Source of the DNA: Streptomyces olivochromogenes
GTDB taxonomy: Bacteria; Actinomycetota; Actinomycetes; Streptomycetales; Streptomycetaceae
Reading direction: 5' to 3'
Length of the DNA: 64,000 bases
Assembly: GCF_001514115.1 (NCBI RefSeq)
Contig: NZ_KQ948452.1
Span: forward strand, 186,001 to 250,000
Below, in pieces: positions 19,928-28,113 of the stretch. Both the position numbers and the translations under genes were made by a program. The notes below the pieces were generated by a model, which saw only the letters and a list, made by a program, of their open reading frames with translations, did not search any database and had not been told where the DNA came from. The first letter of the stretch is position 1. Every line of letters begins with the position of its first letter.

Positions 19928-21682
19928 TCACGCGTGCTCGCGCCACCGATTGGTGATCGGAAGCCGCCGGTCCTTCCCGAACCCCTTGGCGGAGATCTTG
20001 GTGCCCGGCGGATACTGCCGGCGCTTGTACTCCGCCGTGTCCACCATCCGCAGCGTCTTCACCACCAGCTCCCGGTCGAACCCCGCCGCGACGATCCCGT
20101 CCGCCCCCTCGTCCCGGTCCACATACCGCTCGAGGATCGCGTCCAGCACGGGATAGTCGGGGAGGGAGTCCGTGTCGACCTGGTCGGGACGGAGCTCCGC
20201 GCTCGGCGGCTTGGTGATCGAGTTCTCGGGGATCGGCGGGGTCTGCCCCCGCTCGGCCGCCGACCGGTTACGCCACTCCGCCAGCCGGAAGATCGACGTC
20301 TTGTACACGTCCTTGATCGGCCCGTACGCGCCCACGGAGTCGCCGTACAGCGTCGAATACCCCACCGCCAGCTCGGACTTGTTCCCCGGCGCCAGCACGA
20401 TGTGCCCCTCCTGGTTGGAGATGGCCATCAGCATCGTGCCCCGCAGACGCGACTGGAGGTTCTCCTCGGCCAGCCCGGTCAGCCCCAGCGACGACATATA
20501 CGCGTCGAACATCGGCTCGATCGCCACGGTCCGGAAGTTCAGCCCCGTCCGCCGCGCCAGCTCCGCCGCGTCCCCCTTGGAGTGGTCGGAGGAGTACTTC
20601 GACGGCATCGACACCCCGTACACGTTCTGCGCACCCAGCGCGTCGCACGCGATCGCGGCGACCAGCGCCGAGTCGATGCCGCCGGACAGTCCGATCAGCA
20701 CGGACCGGAACCCGTTCTTCGCGACGTACGCCCGCAGCCCGACGACCAGCGCCGAGTAGACCTCCTCGTCGGCGTCGAGCCGCTCCGCGTACCCGCCGGC
20801 GAGCTCCGCCTCGTACGCGGGCAGCGGCTCCTCCGACAGCACCAGCCGCTCGATGCGCAGCCCGTCGTCGACGACACCCGTCACCGGCTCGGCGGCGCCC
20901 GCCGGCAGTTCCAGGTCCAGTACGACGCACCCCTCCGCGAACTGCGGCGCGCGTGCGACGACCTCCCCGTCCCGGTCGACCACGATGGAGTCGCCGTCGA
21001 AGACCAGCTCGTCCTGCCCGCCGATCATGGCGAGGTAGGCGGTGGTGCAGCCGGCCTCCTGGGCCCGCTTGCGCACCAGTTCGAGGCGGGTGTCGTCCTT
21101 GTCGCGCTCGTACGGCGAGGCGTTGATGGACAGCAGCAGTCCGGCTCCGGCGGACCGGGCGGCCGGCACGCGCCCGCCGTCCTGCCAGAGGTCCTCGCAG
21201 ATGGCGAGGGCCACGTCGACCCCGTGCACCCGCACGACCGGCATGGTATCGCCGGGCACGAAGTAGCGGAACTCGTCGAACACGCCGTAGTTCGGGAGGT
21301 GGTGCTTGGCGAAGGTCAGCGCCACCCGGCCCCCGTGCAGCACGGCGGCGGCGTTCTGCGGGGCGCCGGCCGGCTGCCCGTACTTCGGCTGGGCGGTCTC
21401 GGACCGGTCGAGGTAGCCGACGATCACCGGCAGCTCCCCGAAGCCCTCGTCGGCCAGCCGCGCGGCCAGCGCGCGCAGCGCCGCGCGGGAGGCCTCGACG
21501 AAGGACGACCGCAGGGCCAGGTCCTCGACGGGATACCCGGTCAGCACCATCTCGGGGAACGCCACCAGATGCGCTCCCTGCTCGGCGGAGTGCCGGGTCC
21601 AACGGACGATCGCCTCGGCGTTGGCGGCGAGATCGCCGACGGTCGAGTCGATCTGATTCAGGGCGAGGCGTAGTTGAGGCAC
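19928..21682 (-). CDS. nadE: Glutamine-dependent NAD+ synthetase
   Basis: 584 residues from GTG 21682 (V-P-Q-L-R-L-A-L-N-Q). It amidates deamido-NAD using ammonia tunnelled from glutamine. The N-terminal nitrilase-type glutaminase shows A-F-P-E-M-V-L-T-G-Y (Glu), K-H-H-L-P-N-Y-G-V-F-D-E (Lys) and A-I-C-E-D-L-W (catalytic Cys). The C-terminal synthetase shows the P-loop L-I-G-L-S-G-G-I-D-S-A-L, M-P-S-K-Y-S-S, and A-P-G-N-K-S-E-L. Both domains are complete, so free ammonia is not required. It is convergent with the MFS gene. Confidence 0.97.
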   Translation of the reverse strand: MPQLRLALNQIDSTVGDLAANAEAIVRWTRHSAEQGAHLVAFPEMVLTGYPVEDLALRSSFVEASRAALRALAARLADEGFGELPVIVGYLDRSETAQPKYGQPAGAPQNAAAVLHGGRVALTFAKHHLPNYGVFDEFRYFVPGDTMPVVRVHGVDVALAICEDLWQDGGRVPAARSAGAGLLLSINASPYERDKDDTRLELVRKRAQEAGCTTAYLAMIGGQDELVFDGDSIVVDRDGEVVARAPQFAEGCVVLDLELPAGAAEPVTGVVDDGLRIERLVLSEEPLPAYEAELAGGYAERLDADEEVYSALVVGLRAYVAKNGFRSVLIGLSGGIDSALVAAIACDALGAQNVYGVSMPSKYSSDHSKGDAAELARRTGLNFRTVAIEPMFDAYMSSLGLTGLAEENLQSRLRGTMLMAISNQEGHIVLAPGNKSELAVGYSTLYGDSVGAYGPIKDVYKTSIFRLAEWRNRSAAERGQTPPIPENSITKPPSAELRPDQVDTDSLPDYPVLDAILERYVDRDEGADGIVAAGFDRELVVKTLRMVDTAEYKRRQYPPGTKISAKGFGKDRRLPITNRWREHA

Positions 21683-21894
21683 GGGCCCAGTGTAATCGTC
21701 AGAGCGACACAATGGGGTGTGGGGCGCCCCACGTGCAGACGCCCGGACCTCCGGCGCGGCGGTGCGGTGCGGTGCGGTGAACAGCGTCGGCCGTCCCCAC
21801 CGCGCCAGGCTCCTGGTCGGCCCGTCCGGGCGGCTTACCCTCACGGGGTATACGGCCCCGCTGGGCCGTCCGCCCGCCCGCCCGGAAACGCGGA

Positions 21895-21921
21895 CGCCCG
21901 CCCCTCGACGAGGGGCGGGCG
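21895..21921. terminator. Terminator of the S53 peptidase gene
   Basis: CGCCCGCCCCTCG (21895-21907) and CGAGGGGCGGGCG (21909-21921) pair perfectly, 25 bp beyond the peptidase stop. The rest of 21683-21894 shows only GTGCGGTGCGG microsatellite sequence and no gene. Confidence 0.75.
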
Positions 21922-21945
21922 CAGCGGAGATGCGACGGAGAACCG

Positions 21946-23895
21946 TCAGTGACCGTGGTTGGAGCGGTACGACTCGACGTAGCCCGAGGTGGGCGTGCCC
22001 ACACCGGTGACGTCGTCGTAGCCGCGCACGGCCTTCAGGGAGCTGTCCTTGCCGAGGCTGCGGACGGAGGTGAGCAGACCGCCCGACGCGTCGAAGGAGT
22101 TGGCGAAGTCCACGCGCGCCACGGCGAGTTCGGAGCCCGTGGGGGTGTCCGTCACGTCGTGGTAGGCCTTGGAGCCGTACTTCGCGTAGATCGACGGGTT
22201 GGCGAAACCGATCGCCTTGCCGCCGCGCGCCTCCTGGGCCAGGGCCTGGACCGCCGCGATCACCGGCGCGGCGAGCGAGGTGCCGCCGATCCGGTACTCG
22301 CTGTACTGCTGGGACCCGTCCGGGAAGGTCTGCGTCTGGCCGACCTTGAAACCGGTGTTGGGGTCGGCGACCGCCGCGATGTCCGGCACGGTGCGCATGG
22401 CCGTCGTGCCGTTGGCCTTGGCGAGCGCGCCGGGCACGACAGCCTTCTGGTAGAAGGGCTGCGCCACGGTCTTGCTGGTGCCGCCGCCCGCGCCCGAGGT
22501 GAACGCGCCCGGGAAGCCGGTCCAGCTCTTGCCGTCGGCCGCGAGCGAGGCCTTCTCGGTGCCCCAGCCGGTCTCGAACTGGTACTTGTCGCCCTTGCCG
22601 ACCGCCAGCGACGTACCGCCGACCGCCGTCACCCACGCCGAGTTGGCCGGGGTGTCGACCTGCTTCGTGCCGGTGTTGGCGACCTCGTCACCGTTGTCAC
22701 CGGAGGAGAAGTAGAAGCCGATGCCCTCGACCGCGCCGAACTGGAAGGTCTGGTCGTAGGCGGCCGCGAGGTCCGGCGTCTGGTTGGCCTCGATGTCGCC
22801 CCACGAGTTGGAGACGATGTCGGCCAGGTGGTTGTCGACGATCTTGTTCAGCGAGTCGAGCAGATCGTTGTCGAAGCAGGACGCGGCACCCACGTAGGTG
22901 ATGCTCGCGTCCGGAGCGACGGCGTGCACGGCCTCGACGTCGAGGGTCTCCTCGCCGTACCAGCCGGCCGCCCCGCACGCCTCGGTCTGCGTGTAGGTGC
23001 CGGGCAGCACCTGACGCAGCTGGCTGCTGCTGTACGCCGAGTCACCGTGCTTCTTGGCGTACGTGGCCGCGTCGAACGCGATGGTCGGCGAGGCGTACGC
23101 GTCGGTGATGGCGACCCGCACACCCTTGCCGGTGCGCTTGCCCGCGCCGTAGGCGGCGCGCAGCTGCTTGCCCGTGTAGCCCTGGATCGCGTACGGGATC
23201 TTCGTGCCGTACGCGTCAGGCAGGGTGCTCGCGGTGTTCGAGCCGAAGTACGAGGAGAACGGTCCGGCGTTCTTGAAGACCGCGTCCGGGGGCGGCAGCG
23301 TCTCGTCGTGCGTCGCCTTGTGCGGGGCGTTGTCCAGGCCGGTGACGGTCAGGACGGCGCCGTTGAGGGCGGCCGGCGCGGAGGCCGTCTTGGACGGCGC
23401 GCGGTAGGTCTTCTTGCCCTTGGTGTAGTTGTGCAGCTGGGTGCCGAACGCCTTCTCGGCGGCGGCCACGTCACCGGTGACGGAGACGTAGTGCTGCGTG
23501 GTGCCGGTGACCTTCAGGCCCGCCGACTTCAGCCACGAGGTCACCGCGGCGACCTGCGCCTTGGTGGCACCGAAGCGGGTCTGCGTCTGCTTGGCGCTGA
23601 GGTACTTGCCGTACGAGGCCGAGTTCGGGTCGGACACGGCCTTGGCGTACGCGGCCAGACCGGCAGCGTTCCGGCCGGCCAGGTAGACCCGGGCGGAGAC
23701 CTGGGAGTTGTCGGACGCGGCCCCCTTGTCCGCCTTCGCCGTGGCCCACGCGGGCTTGGTGCCCGTGAGGGTGTCCCGGCTGGGACCGTCCGCGGCGTTG
23801 GCCGTGGGTATACCGAGCGCCAGCGCGCCGGCGAGCAGCGGCAGTGTCGCTGCCATGCTCACCCCGGCGCGCATGGTGGCGCGATTGGATCTCAT
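21946..23895 (-). CDS. Secreted S53 (sedolisin/kumamolisin) peptidase
   Basis: 649 residues with a signal peptide (about 1-35, ending A-N-A-A). A propeptide of the Pro-kumamolisin type (about 40-190, with S-Y-G-K-Y-L) comes next, then the catalytic domain. The triad is visible: E and D in Y-G-E-E-T-L-D-V-E-A-V, the oxyanion Asp in V-S-N-S-W-G-D, and the nucleophile in I-G-G-T-S-L-A-A-P. The C-terminal D-V-T-x-x-x-x-G...D-D-V-T-G-V-G-T-P gives the calcium site. Sedolisins are serine-carboxyl peptidases active at acid pH, activated by self-cleavage. A single gene with its own terminator. Confidence 0.95.
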   Translation of the reverse strand: MRSNRATMRAGVSMAATLPLLAGALALGIPTANAADGPSRDTLTGTKPAWATAKADKGAASDNSQVSARVYLAGRNAAGLAAYAKAVSDPNSASYGKYLSAKQTQTRFGATKAQVAAVTSWLKSAGLKVTGTTQHYVSVTGDVAAAEKAFGTQLHNYTKGKKTYRAPSKTASAPAALNGAVLTVTGLDNAPHKATHDETLPPPDAVFKNAGPFSSYFGSNTASTLPDAYGTKIPYAIQGYTGKQLRAAYGAGKRTGKGVRVAITDAYASPTIAFDAATYAKKHGDSAYSSSQLRQVLPGTYTQTEACGAAGWYGEETLDVEAVHAVAPDASITYVGAASCFDNDLLDSLNKIVDNHLADIVSNSWGDIEANQTPDLAAAYDQTFQFGAVEGIGFYFSSGDNGDEVANTGTKQVDTPANSAWVTAVGGTSLAVGKGDKYQFETGWGTEKASLAADGKSWTGFPGAFTSGAGGGTSKTVAQPFYQKAVVPGALAKANGTTAMRTVPDIAAVADPNTGFKVGQTQTFPDGSQQYSEYRIGGTSLAAPVIAAVQALAQEARGGKAIGFANPSIYAKYGSKAYHDVTDTPTGSELAVARVDFANSFDASGGLLTSVRSLGKDSSLKAVRGYDDVTGVGTPTSGYVESYRSNHGH

Positions 23896-24421
23896 AAAAC
23901 CCCCTGCGATGCGGTTCGTCGCATGTGTGGTCGTTCGTGATGTGCGAAACCGTGTGCCGGAATTGAGGACGCACGGAATGGATCACGCTGGGGTCACTCT
24001 GGCGATGAACCGTTCATGCCAGGGGAATGAGAAGGCCAAGGAAACACCAAGTGGCCGCGAATAAAGGGTGTTTGGGGCGGTATGACGTCACCCTCGCCCC
24101 GGGTGTAGGGATATCCCTCGTTTTCTTGTAAAGGGGTTCCCAACTTCTGTATGCGTATTGCGACATCGGCGGGTTCGTGGTTCGCCCCGGCGACGGCAAG
24201 CGCTTCGCGGTTCGGGGTGTGCGGCGACTTTGAGGCGGCCGGGACGACTGGGAAGGCTGGGGTGGCAGGGGCGGCCAGAGCGGCAGGGGTGGCAGGGGTG
24301 CCAAGGTGTAAGGGTGGCAGGGGTGCCGAGGGCGGCGCGGTCGTCTTCGGCCCCGCGGCGCGGCCATGCCCGCCCACATCCGGCCGACCGGCGTGGTCAC
24401 CCACCCGGCGGAGAAAGACGG
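23896..24421. other. Non-coding stretch upstream of the S53 gene
   Basis: Over 500 bp without a convincing gene. The first half is unusually AT-rich for this genome (for example around 24040-24150, with ATAAAGGGTGTTTGG and GTTTTCTTGTAAAGG) and probably holds the peptidase promoter. The second half has slippery GGTGGCAGGGGTGCC-type repeats (24255-24330). Open frames on either strand here have poor codon use. Confidence 0.6.
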
Positions 24422-24452
24422 ACGGGTCCGGGATTCGACACCCCGGACCCGT
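24422..24452 (-). terminator. Terminator of the DUF3105-DUF305 operon
   Basis: ACGGGTCCGGG (24422-24432) and CCCGGACCCGT (24442-24452) form a perfect 11-bp stem with a 9-nt loop, 50 bp past the DUF305 stop on the minus strand. Confidence 0.75.
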
Positions 24453-24501
24453 TCACGCACAGTCGTTCACACGCGGCCGTTCACGCCCAGCCGTCCTCGG
24501 C

Positions 24502-25143
24502 CTAGTCGCGGGCCTTCGCGCCCCGCTCCTTGAGCATGTCCGCCATCAGCTGGATCTCCGACTGCTGCGCGTCGACCATGCCCTGGGCGAGCTTCTTCTC
24601 CACGCCGACGGTGCACTTGGCGACGCAGCCCTCGGCCATGTGGATGCCGCCCTTGTGGTGGTCGGTCATCAACTGCAGATAGAAGACCTCCGCCTGCTTG
24701 CCGTTCAGCGTGTTCAGCTTCTTCATCTCGGTGTTGGTCGCCATGCCGGGCATCAGCGCGCCGTCCTTGCCGGACGCCATGTCGCCCATGCCCATCCACG
24801 TCATGGGCGCGTCCGCCGACACCTTCGGCAGCTCCCACAGGTCGAGCCAGCCCAGCAGCATGCCGCGCTGGTTGGCCTGCGTCTGCGCGATGTCGTACGC
24901 GAGCCGCCGTACCTCCACGTCGTCCGTACGGTCGCGCACGATGTACGACATCTCGACGGCCTGCTGGTGATGGACCGCCATGTCCCGGGCGAAACCCGCG
25001 TCCGCCGAGTCGGCCGACGGCACCTTCGTCCCCGAGGACCCCGAACCGTCGCTCTCGGCGACCGCGTACGTGATCGCCCCGGCGGCCACCAGCACCGCCG
25101 CCGTGGTCCCCGCGATCCAGCCCACCTGGCGCATCTGGCTCAC
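24502..25143 (-). CDS. DUF305 secreted/membrane-anchored protein
   Basis: 213 residues from GTG 25143, whose GTGA overlaps the stop of the upstream gene. An N-terminal membrane segment (about 10-30) is followed by the DUF305 ferritin-like helices: D-M-A-V-H-H-Q-Q-A-V-E-M, then A-Q-T-Q-A-N-Q-R-G-M-L, M-M-less M-G-M-G-D-M, and L-M-T-D-H-H-K-G-G-I-H-M-A. The paired His and Met residues resemble copper-handling members of the family. The role is probably periplasmic-side metal binding, but this is not established. It is coupled to the DUF3105 gene. Confidence 0.88.
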   Translation of the reverse strand: MSQMRQVGWIAGTTAAVLVAAGAITYAVAESDGSGSSGTKVPSADSADAGFARDMAVHHQQAVEMSYIVRDRTDDVEVRRLAYDIAQTQANQRGMLLGWLDLWELPKVSADAPMTWMGMGDMASGKDGALMPGMATNTEMKKLNTLNGKQAEVFYLQLMTDHHKGGIHMAEGCVAKCTVGVEKKLAQGMVDAQQSEIQLMADMLKERGAKARD

Positions 25144-25808
25144 TGCGACAGACCGTTGGTGCAGGCGGCGCCCGGCTCGGGCGTCTGCTTGCCCTGCACG
25201 AACTCCGAGAAGAACTTGTCGACGTTCGGGTCGCTCGAGCTCGTCACCGTGCGCTGCTTGCCCCACGCGCTCAGCATGATCGGGTCCTTCTGGTCCTCGA
25301 CAGGGCTCATCAGGGTGTACGGCGTCTTCTTGACCTTCGCTTCGAGCGCCTTCACGTCGGCGTCGGAGGCCTTGCTGTTGTACGTCACCCACACCGCGCC
25401 GTGCTCCAGCGAGTGCACGGCGTTCATGTTGTTGATCGCCTTGCCGTAGACGTCGCCGTTGCAGTTCATCCACACCGGGTTGTGGTTGCCGCCGACCGGG
25501 GGCTCCATCGGGTACTTCACGGTCTTGGTGACGTGGTTGCGGGCCAGCGTTCCCGACCAGGTCTCCACGCCGTCCTTGCCCGTGACGAAGTGCCCCGAGC
25601 CACCCTTCGAGTCGCTCGCCGAGGTGCTGCTGTCGTCGGACTGCGACTTGACCAGGACGACACCGCCGACGACGAGACCGGCGACTATGACCGTGCTGGC
25701 CGTGATCGTGAGGATCCGGTTACGACGCTCCCGGGCACGCTCGGCCTTGCGCATCTCTTCTATGCGCGCCTTGCGCTGCGCGGAGGTGGTGTTCTTGGCG
25801 GAACCCAT
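25140..25808 (-). CDS. DUF3105 membrane-anchored protein
   Basis: 222 residues. A charged cytosolic start (R-K-A-R-I-E-E-M-R-K-A-E-R-A-R-E-R-R) precedes one membrane helix (about 33-53). The outer domain has P-M-E-P-P-V-G-G-N-H-N-P-V-W-M-N-C-N-G, then N-A-V-H-S-L-E-H-G-A-V-W-V-T-Y, the DUF3105 core with conserved His and Cys residues. DUF3105 and DUF305 genes are frequent partners in actinobacteria, perhaps for metal homeostasis. Here they are coupled by a 4-bp overlap. Divergent from nsrR. Confidence 0.88.
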   Translation of the reverse strand: MGSAKNTTSAQRKARIEEMRKAERARERRNRILTITASTVIVAGLVVGGVVLVKSQSDDSSTSASDSKGGSGHFVTGKDGVETWSGTLARNHVTKTVKYPMEPPVGGNHNPVWMNCNGDVYGKAINNMNAVHSLEHGAVWVTYNSKASDADVKALEAKVKKTPYTLMSPVEDQKDPIMLSAWGKQRTVTSSSDPNVDKFFSEFVQGKQTPEPGAACTNGLSQ

Positions 25809-25890
25809 GGCGAGTCCTTATGGGGATGGGACGGTCGGGTCCGCTGATCGTAATGGGACGAGGGTGCCCAGTACGAAGGGAGGGCACAGA

Positions 25891-25965
25891 ATGTCCAAAG
25901 GAGACACCCTGTGGCGCAGCCCCGCAAAGGTGGGAGGCGGCGCTGTCCGGATGATCCGTGGATAA
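25891..25965 (+). CDS. Possible 24-residue leader peptide before nsrR
   Basis: ATG 25891 follows GGGAGGGCACAGA, a strong ribosome site. It encodes M-S-K-G-D-T-L-W-R-S-P-A-K, ending R-M-I-R-G before TAA at 25963-25965. The product is small and basic. Its stop codon overlaps the candidate NsrR site at 25964-25986. It could be a leader peptide for nsrR or a chance frame; codon bias cannot decide at this length. Confidence 0.35.
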   Translation: MSKGDTLWRSPAKVGGGAVRMIRG

Positions 25966-25986
25966 TTTGAGCGGCAGATGCGTATT
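25964..25986. promoter_or_regulatory. Candidate degenerate NsrR site at nsrR
   Basis: With the 11-1-11 geometry of the hmp site, AATTTG (outer left half) and AGATGC..ATT (right half) match, while the inner left half does not. The site ends 15 bp before the nsrR ATG at 26002. A weak autoregulatory site would fit the lower affinity known for NsrR at its own promoter. Confidence 0.5.
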
Positions 25987-26001
25987 AACTACGCTGGCGG
26001 C

Positions 26002-26463
26002 ATGAGGCTGCTGCGCTCCACCGACCTGGCCCTGCGTGTCCTGATGCGGCTCGCCGTCGCCGACGGGTCGACTCCCACCACCCGCGAGGTCGCCGCGGAC
26101 ATGGATGTCCCCTATACCCATGCCGCGAAGGTCGTCGCCGAGCTCCAGCACCTGGGACTGCTCGCGGCCCGCCGCGGCCGCGGCGGCGGCCTCGGCCTCA
26201 CCGAAGCGGGGCGTACGGCTTCGGTCGGCGCGATCGTCCGCACCTTCGAGGGCGACGGTGACGTGGTCGACTGCGAGGGGGCCGCGCCCTGCCCGCTCCA
26301 CACCGGCTGCCGACTGCGGGGTGCGCTGCGGCGGGCTCAGGAGGCGTTCTTCGCCTCGCTGGACCCCCTGACGGTGGCGGACATGGTCGCCGCACCCACG
26401 GGGCCACTGCTGCTGGGGATCTCCGGCAGGCCGATCTCGGCTTTGACATCCGATGACGACTGA
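26002..26463 (+). CDS. nsrR: Rrf2-family nitric-oxide-sensing repressor
   Basis: 153 residues from ATG 26002 (M-R-L-L-R-S-T-D-L-A-L-R-V-L-M-R-L-A); 25978 is an unlikely longer start. The winged helix includes T-T-R-E-V-A-A-D-M-D-V-P-Y-T-H-A-A-K-V-V. Cysteines C91, C97 and C103 have the CX5CX5C spacing that holds the [4Fe-4S] cluster of Streptomyces NsrR. NO destroys the cluster and releases DNA. The convergent gene is hmp, whose promoter has a near-perfect NsrR palindrome. The pair is therefore an NO-detoxification module. Confidence 0.93.
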   Translation: MRLLRSTDLALRVLMRLAVADGSTPTTREVAADMDVPYTHAAKVVAELQHLGLLAARRGRGGGLGLTEAGRTASVGAIVRTFEGDGDVVDCEGAAPCPLHTGCRLRGALRRAQEAFFASLDPLTVADMVAAPTGPLLLGISGRPISALTSDDD

Positions 26464-26474
26464 CACCTAGCGAA

Positions 26475-26530
26475 ATCTGTTATCTGTCATCTGATATCTG
26501 ACGTCTGATATCTGACACCTGACACCTGAA
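26475..26530 (+). repeat. Eight-copy heptanucleotide repeat between nsrR and hmp
   Basis: Units ATCTGTT, ATCTGTC, ATCTGAT, ATCTGAC, GTCTGAT, ATCTGAC, ACCTGAC and ACCTGAA follow without gaps (8 x 7 bp). Weaker copies continue to about 26558. The array is in the gap between the two convergent stops. Confidence 0.85.
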
Positions 26531-26572
26531 GTCCGCCGCCTGCTATCTGCCGCCCGCCGTCAGTCATCCGCC

Positions 26573-27763
26573 TCAGCCCTGCGCAAGCCAGAGATCCGGC
26601 CCGAACACCTCGTAATGAATGTCGGCCGGAGCCACCCCCTTGTCGATGAGCTGCCCCCGTACCGCCCGCATGAAGGGCAGCGGCCCGCACAGGTACGCGC
26701 GTGTGCCCGACGCGACGGTCACGGAGGAGAGGTCCGCGCGCCCGGGGCGGCCGGCGCCCTCGGCGTCCTGCTCGTACCAGAAGTGGACGGCGGCGTCCGC
26801 GAGCTTCGCCGCGTACGCCTCGTGGTCGGCGCGCAGCGCGTGGTCGGCGGGGGAGCGGTCGGCGTGGATGACCGTGACGGGGGCGCGGTGTCCGGTGAGC
26901 GCGAGCTGTTCCAGCATGGCGATCATCGGGGTGACGCCGATGCCGGCGGAGGCGAGCAGCACCGGCGCGTCCGTGTCGTCGAGCACCAGATCGCCGTACG
27001 GCGCGGAGAGCTCGATCGTGCTGCCGACGTGCACACGCGTGTGGAGGTGGTGGGACACCTCGCCGTCGGGGCCCGAGGCCTCGCCCCGCACCCGCTTGAC
27101 GCCGATCTGCCGTACGGGGGAGCCGGGGGCGCTGGAGAGGCTGTACTGGCGTATCTGGTGGGCGCCGTCCGGCAGCTCGACGCGTACGGACACGTACTGG
27201 CCCGCCCGGAAGTCCGGCAGCGGCCCCCCGTCGGCCGGGCGCAGCCGGAAGGTGGCGACGTCGGCGGTCTCCTCGACGCGTTCCACGACCTGCCAGACCC
27301 GCCATCCACCCCTCCCGTCGCCGTGCTGTGCGTACAGCCGCCGCTCGATGGCGATGAGGGCGTTCGCCATCAGCCAGTAGACCTCGTCCCAGGCGGCCTC
27401 GACCTCGGGCGTGACCGCGTCGCCGAGGACCTCGGCGATCGCCGCGAAGAGGTGCTCGCGCACGGTCGCGTACTGCTCGGGGGCGATCCCCAGGGAGGCG
27501 TGTTTGTGCGCGATGCGGTTCAGCAGCACGTCGGGGCGTTCGTCCGGCCGCTCGACGAGGTGGGTGGCGAAGGCGGCGATGGATCCCGCGAGGGCCCGGC
27601 GCTGGGTGCCGGAGGCCTGGTTGCCGCGGTTGAAGAGGTCGCGGAGCAGTTCCGGGTGGGCGGCGAAAAGCCTCTCGTAGAAGCGGTCGGCGATCTCGCC
27701 GATGGCGGCGCCGACGGCGGGGAGGGTGGCGTGGACCGTGGCGGAGGACTGCTCGGACAGCAT
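26573..27763 (-). CDS. hmp: Flavohaemoprotein (NO dioxygenase)
   Basis: 396 residues from ATG 27763 with GAGGAG upstream. It converts NO and O2 to nitrate using NADPH. The globin domain (about 1-135) has the proximal His in N-R-I-A-H-K-H-A-S-L and Y in the B helix of R-F-Y-E-R-L-F. The FAD domain has R-Q-Y-S-L-S. The NAD domain has G-I-G-V-T-P-M, C-G-P-L-P-F-M and Y-E-V-F-G-P-D at the C-terminus. All are canonical. NsrR should repress it through the palindrome at 27854-27876. Confidence 0.96.
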   Translation of the reverse strand: MLSEQSSATVHATLPAVGAAIGEIADRFYERLFAAHPELLRDLFNRGNQASGTQRRALAGSIAAFATHLVERPDERPDVLLNRIAHKHASLGIAPEQYATVREHLFAAIAEVLGDAVTPEVEAAWDEVYWLMANALIAIERRLYAQHGDGRGGWRVWQVVERVEETADVATFRLRPADGGPLPDFRAGQYVSVRVELPDGAHQIRQYSLSSAPGSPVRQIGVKRVRGEASGPDGEVSHHLHTRVHVGSTIELSAPYGDLVLDDTDAPVLLASAGIGVTPMIAMLEQLALTGHRAPVTVIHADRSPADHALRADHEAYAAKLADAAVHFWYEQDAEGAGRPGRADLSSVTVASGTRAYLCGPLPFMRAVRGQLIDKGVAPADIHYEVFGPDLWLAQG

Positions 27764-27853
27764 GGGGGGCTCCTCAAGTGCCTGGGGCGGAACGGCAAGT
27801 GCCTGTGACGGAGCGGGGGTTGTGCTCCCCGTTTCTGCTCTGCACAGTAATAA

Positions 27854-27876
27854 AACTTGCATCTGAGATGCAAATT
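27854..27876 (-). promoter_or_regulatory. NsrR operator of hmp
   Basis: AACTTGCATCT (27854-27864), G, AGATGCAAATT (27866-27876): an 11-1-11 inverted repeat with one mismatch. This is the form known for Streptomyces NsrR sites. It lies about 90 bp upstream of the hmp start. Confidence 0.85.
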
Positions 27877-28113
27877 AAAGCTCACAAGGAGAGAGTCTGG
27901 GGGCCGACCATTACAGACAGGCGGATGAGCAGGCAGTATGGGCACCAGAGCAGGACACCTGCCGTACGCGAGGCGTTCAGACCGCGGTCGCCCGGGCGAT
28001 CATGGTCCGCAACGCGCATGAAATGGTGTTGTGGTGGGATGCTCAGGTGCCCCGACCGTCCCCGAGGCGTGGGAGCAGGCGGCCTGACCAGCAAGGATGG
28101 GTGGAAGCGGAAG

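Noticed and set aside
24014..24460. Minus-strand frames of 136-148 codons in the gap before the DUF305 operon
   Set aside because: Mostly Pro/Ala/Thr from simple repeats, no ribosome site, and they run across a terminator hairpin.
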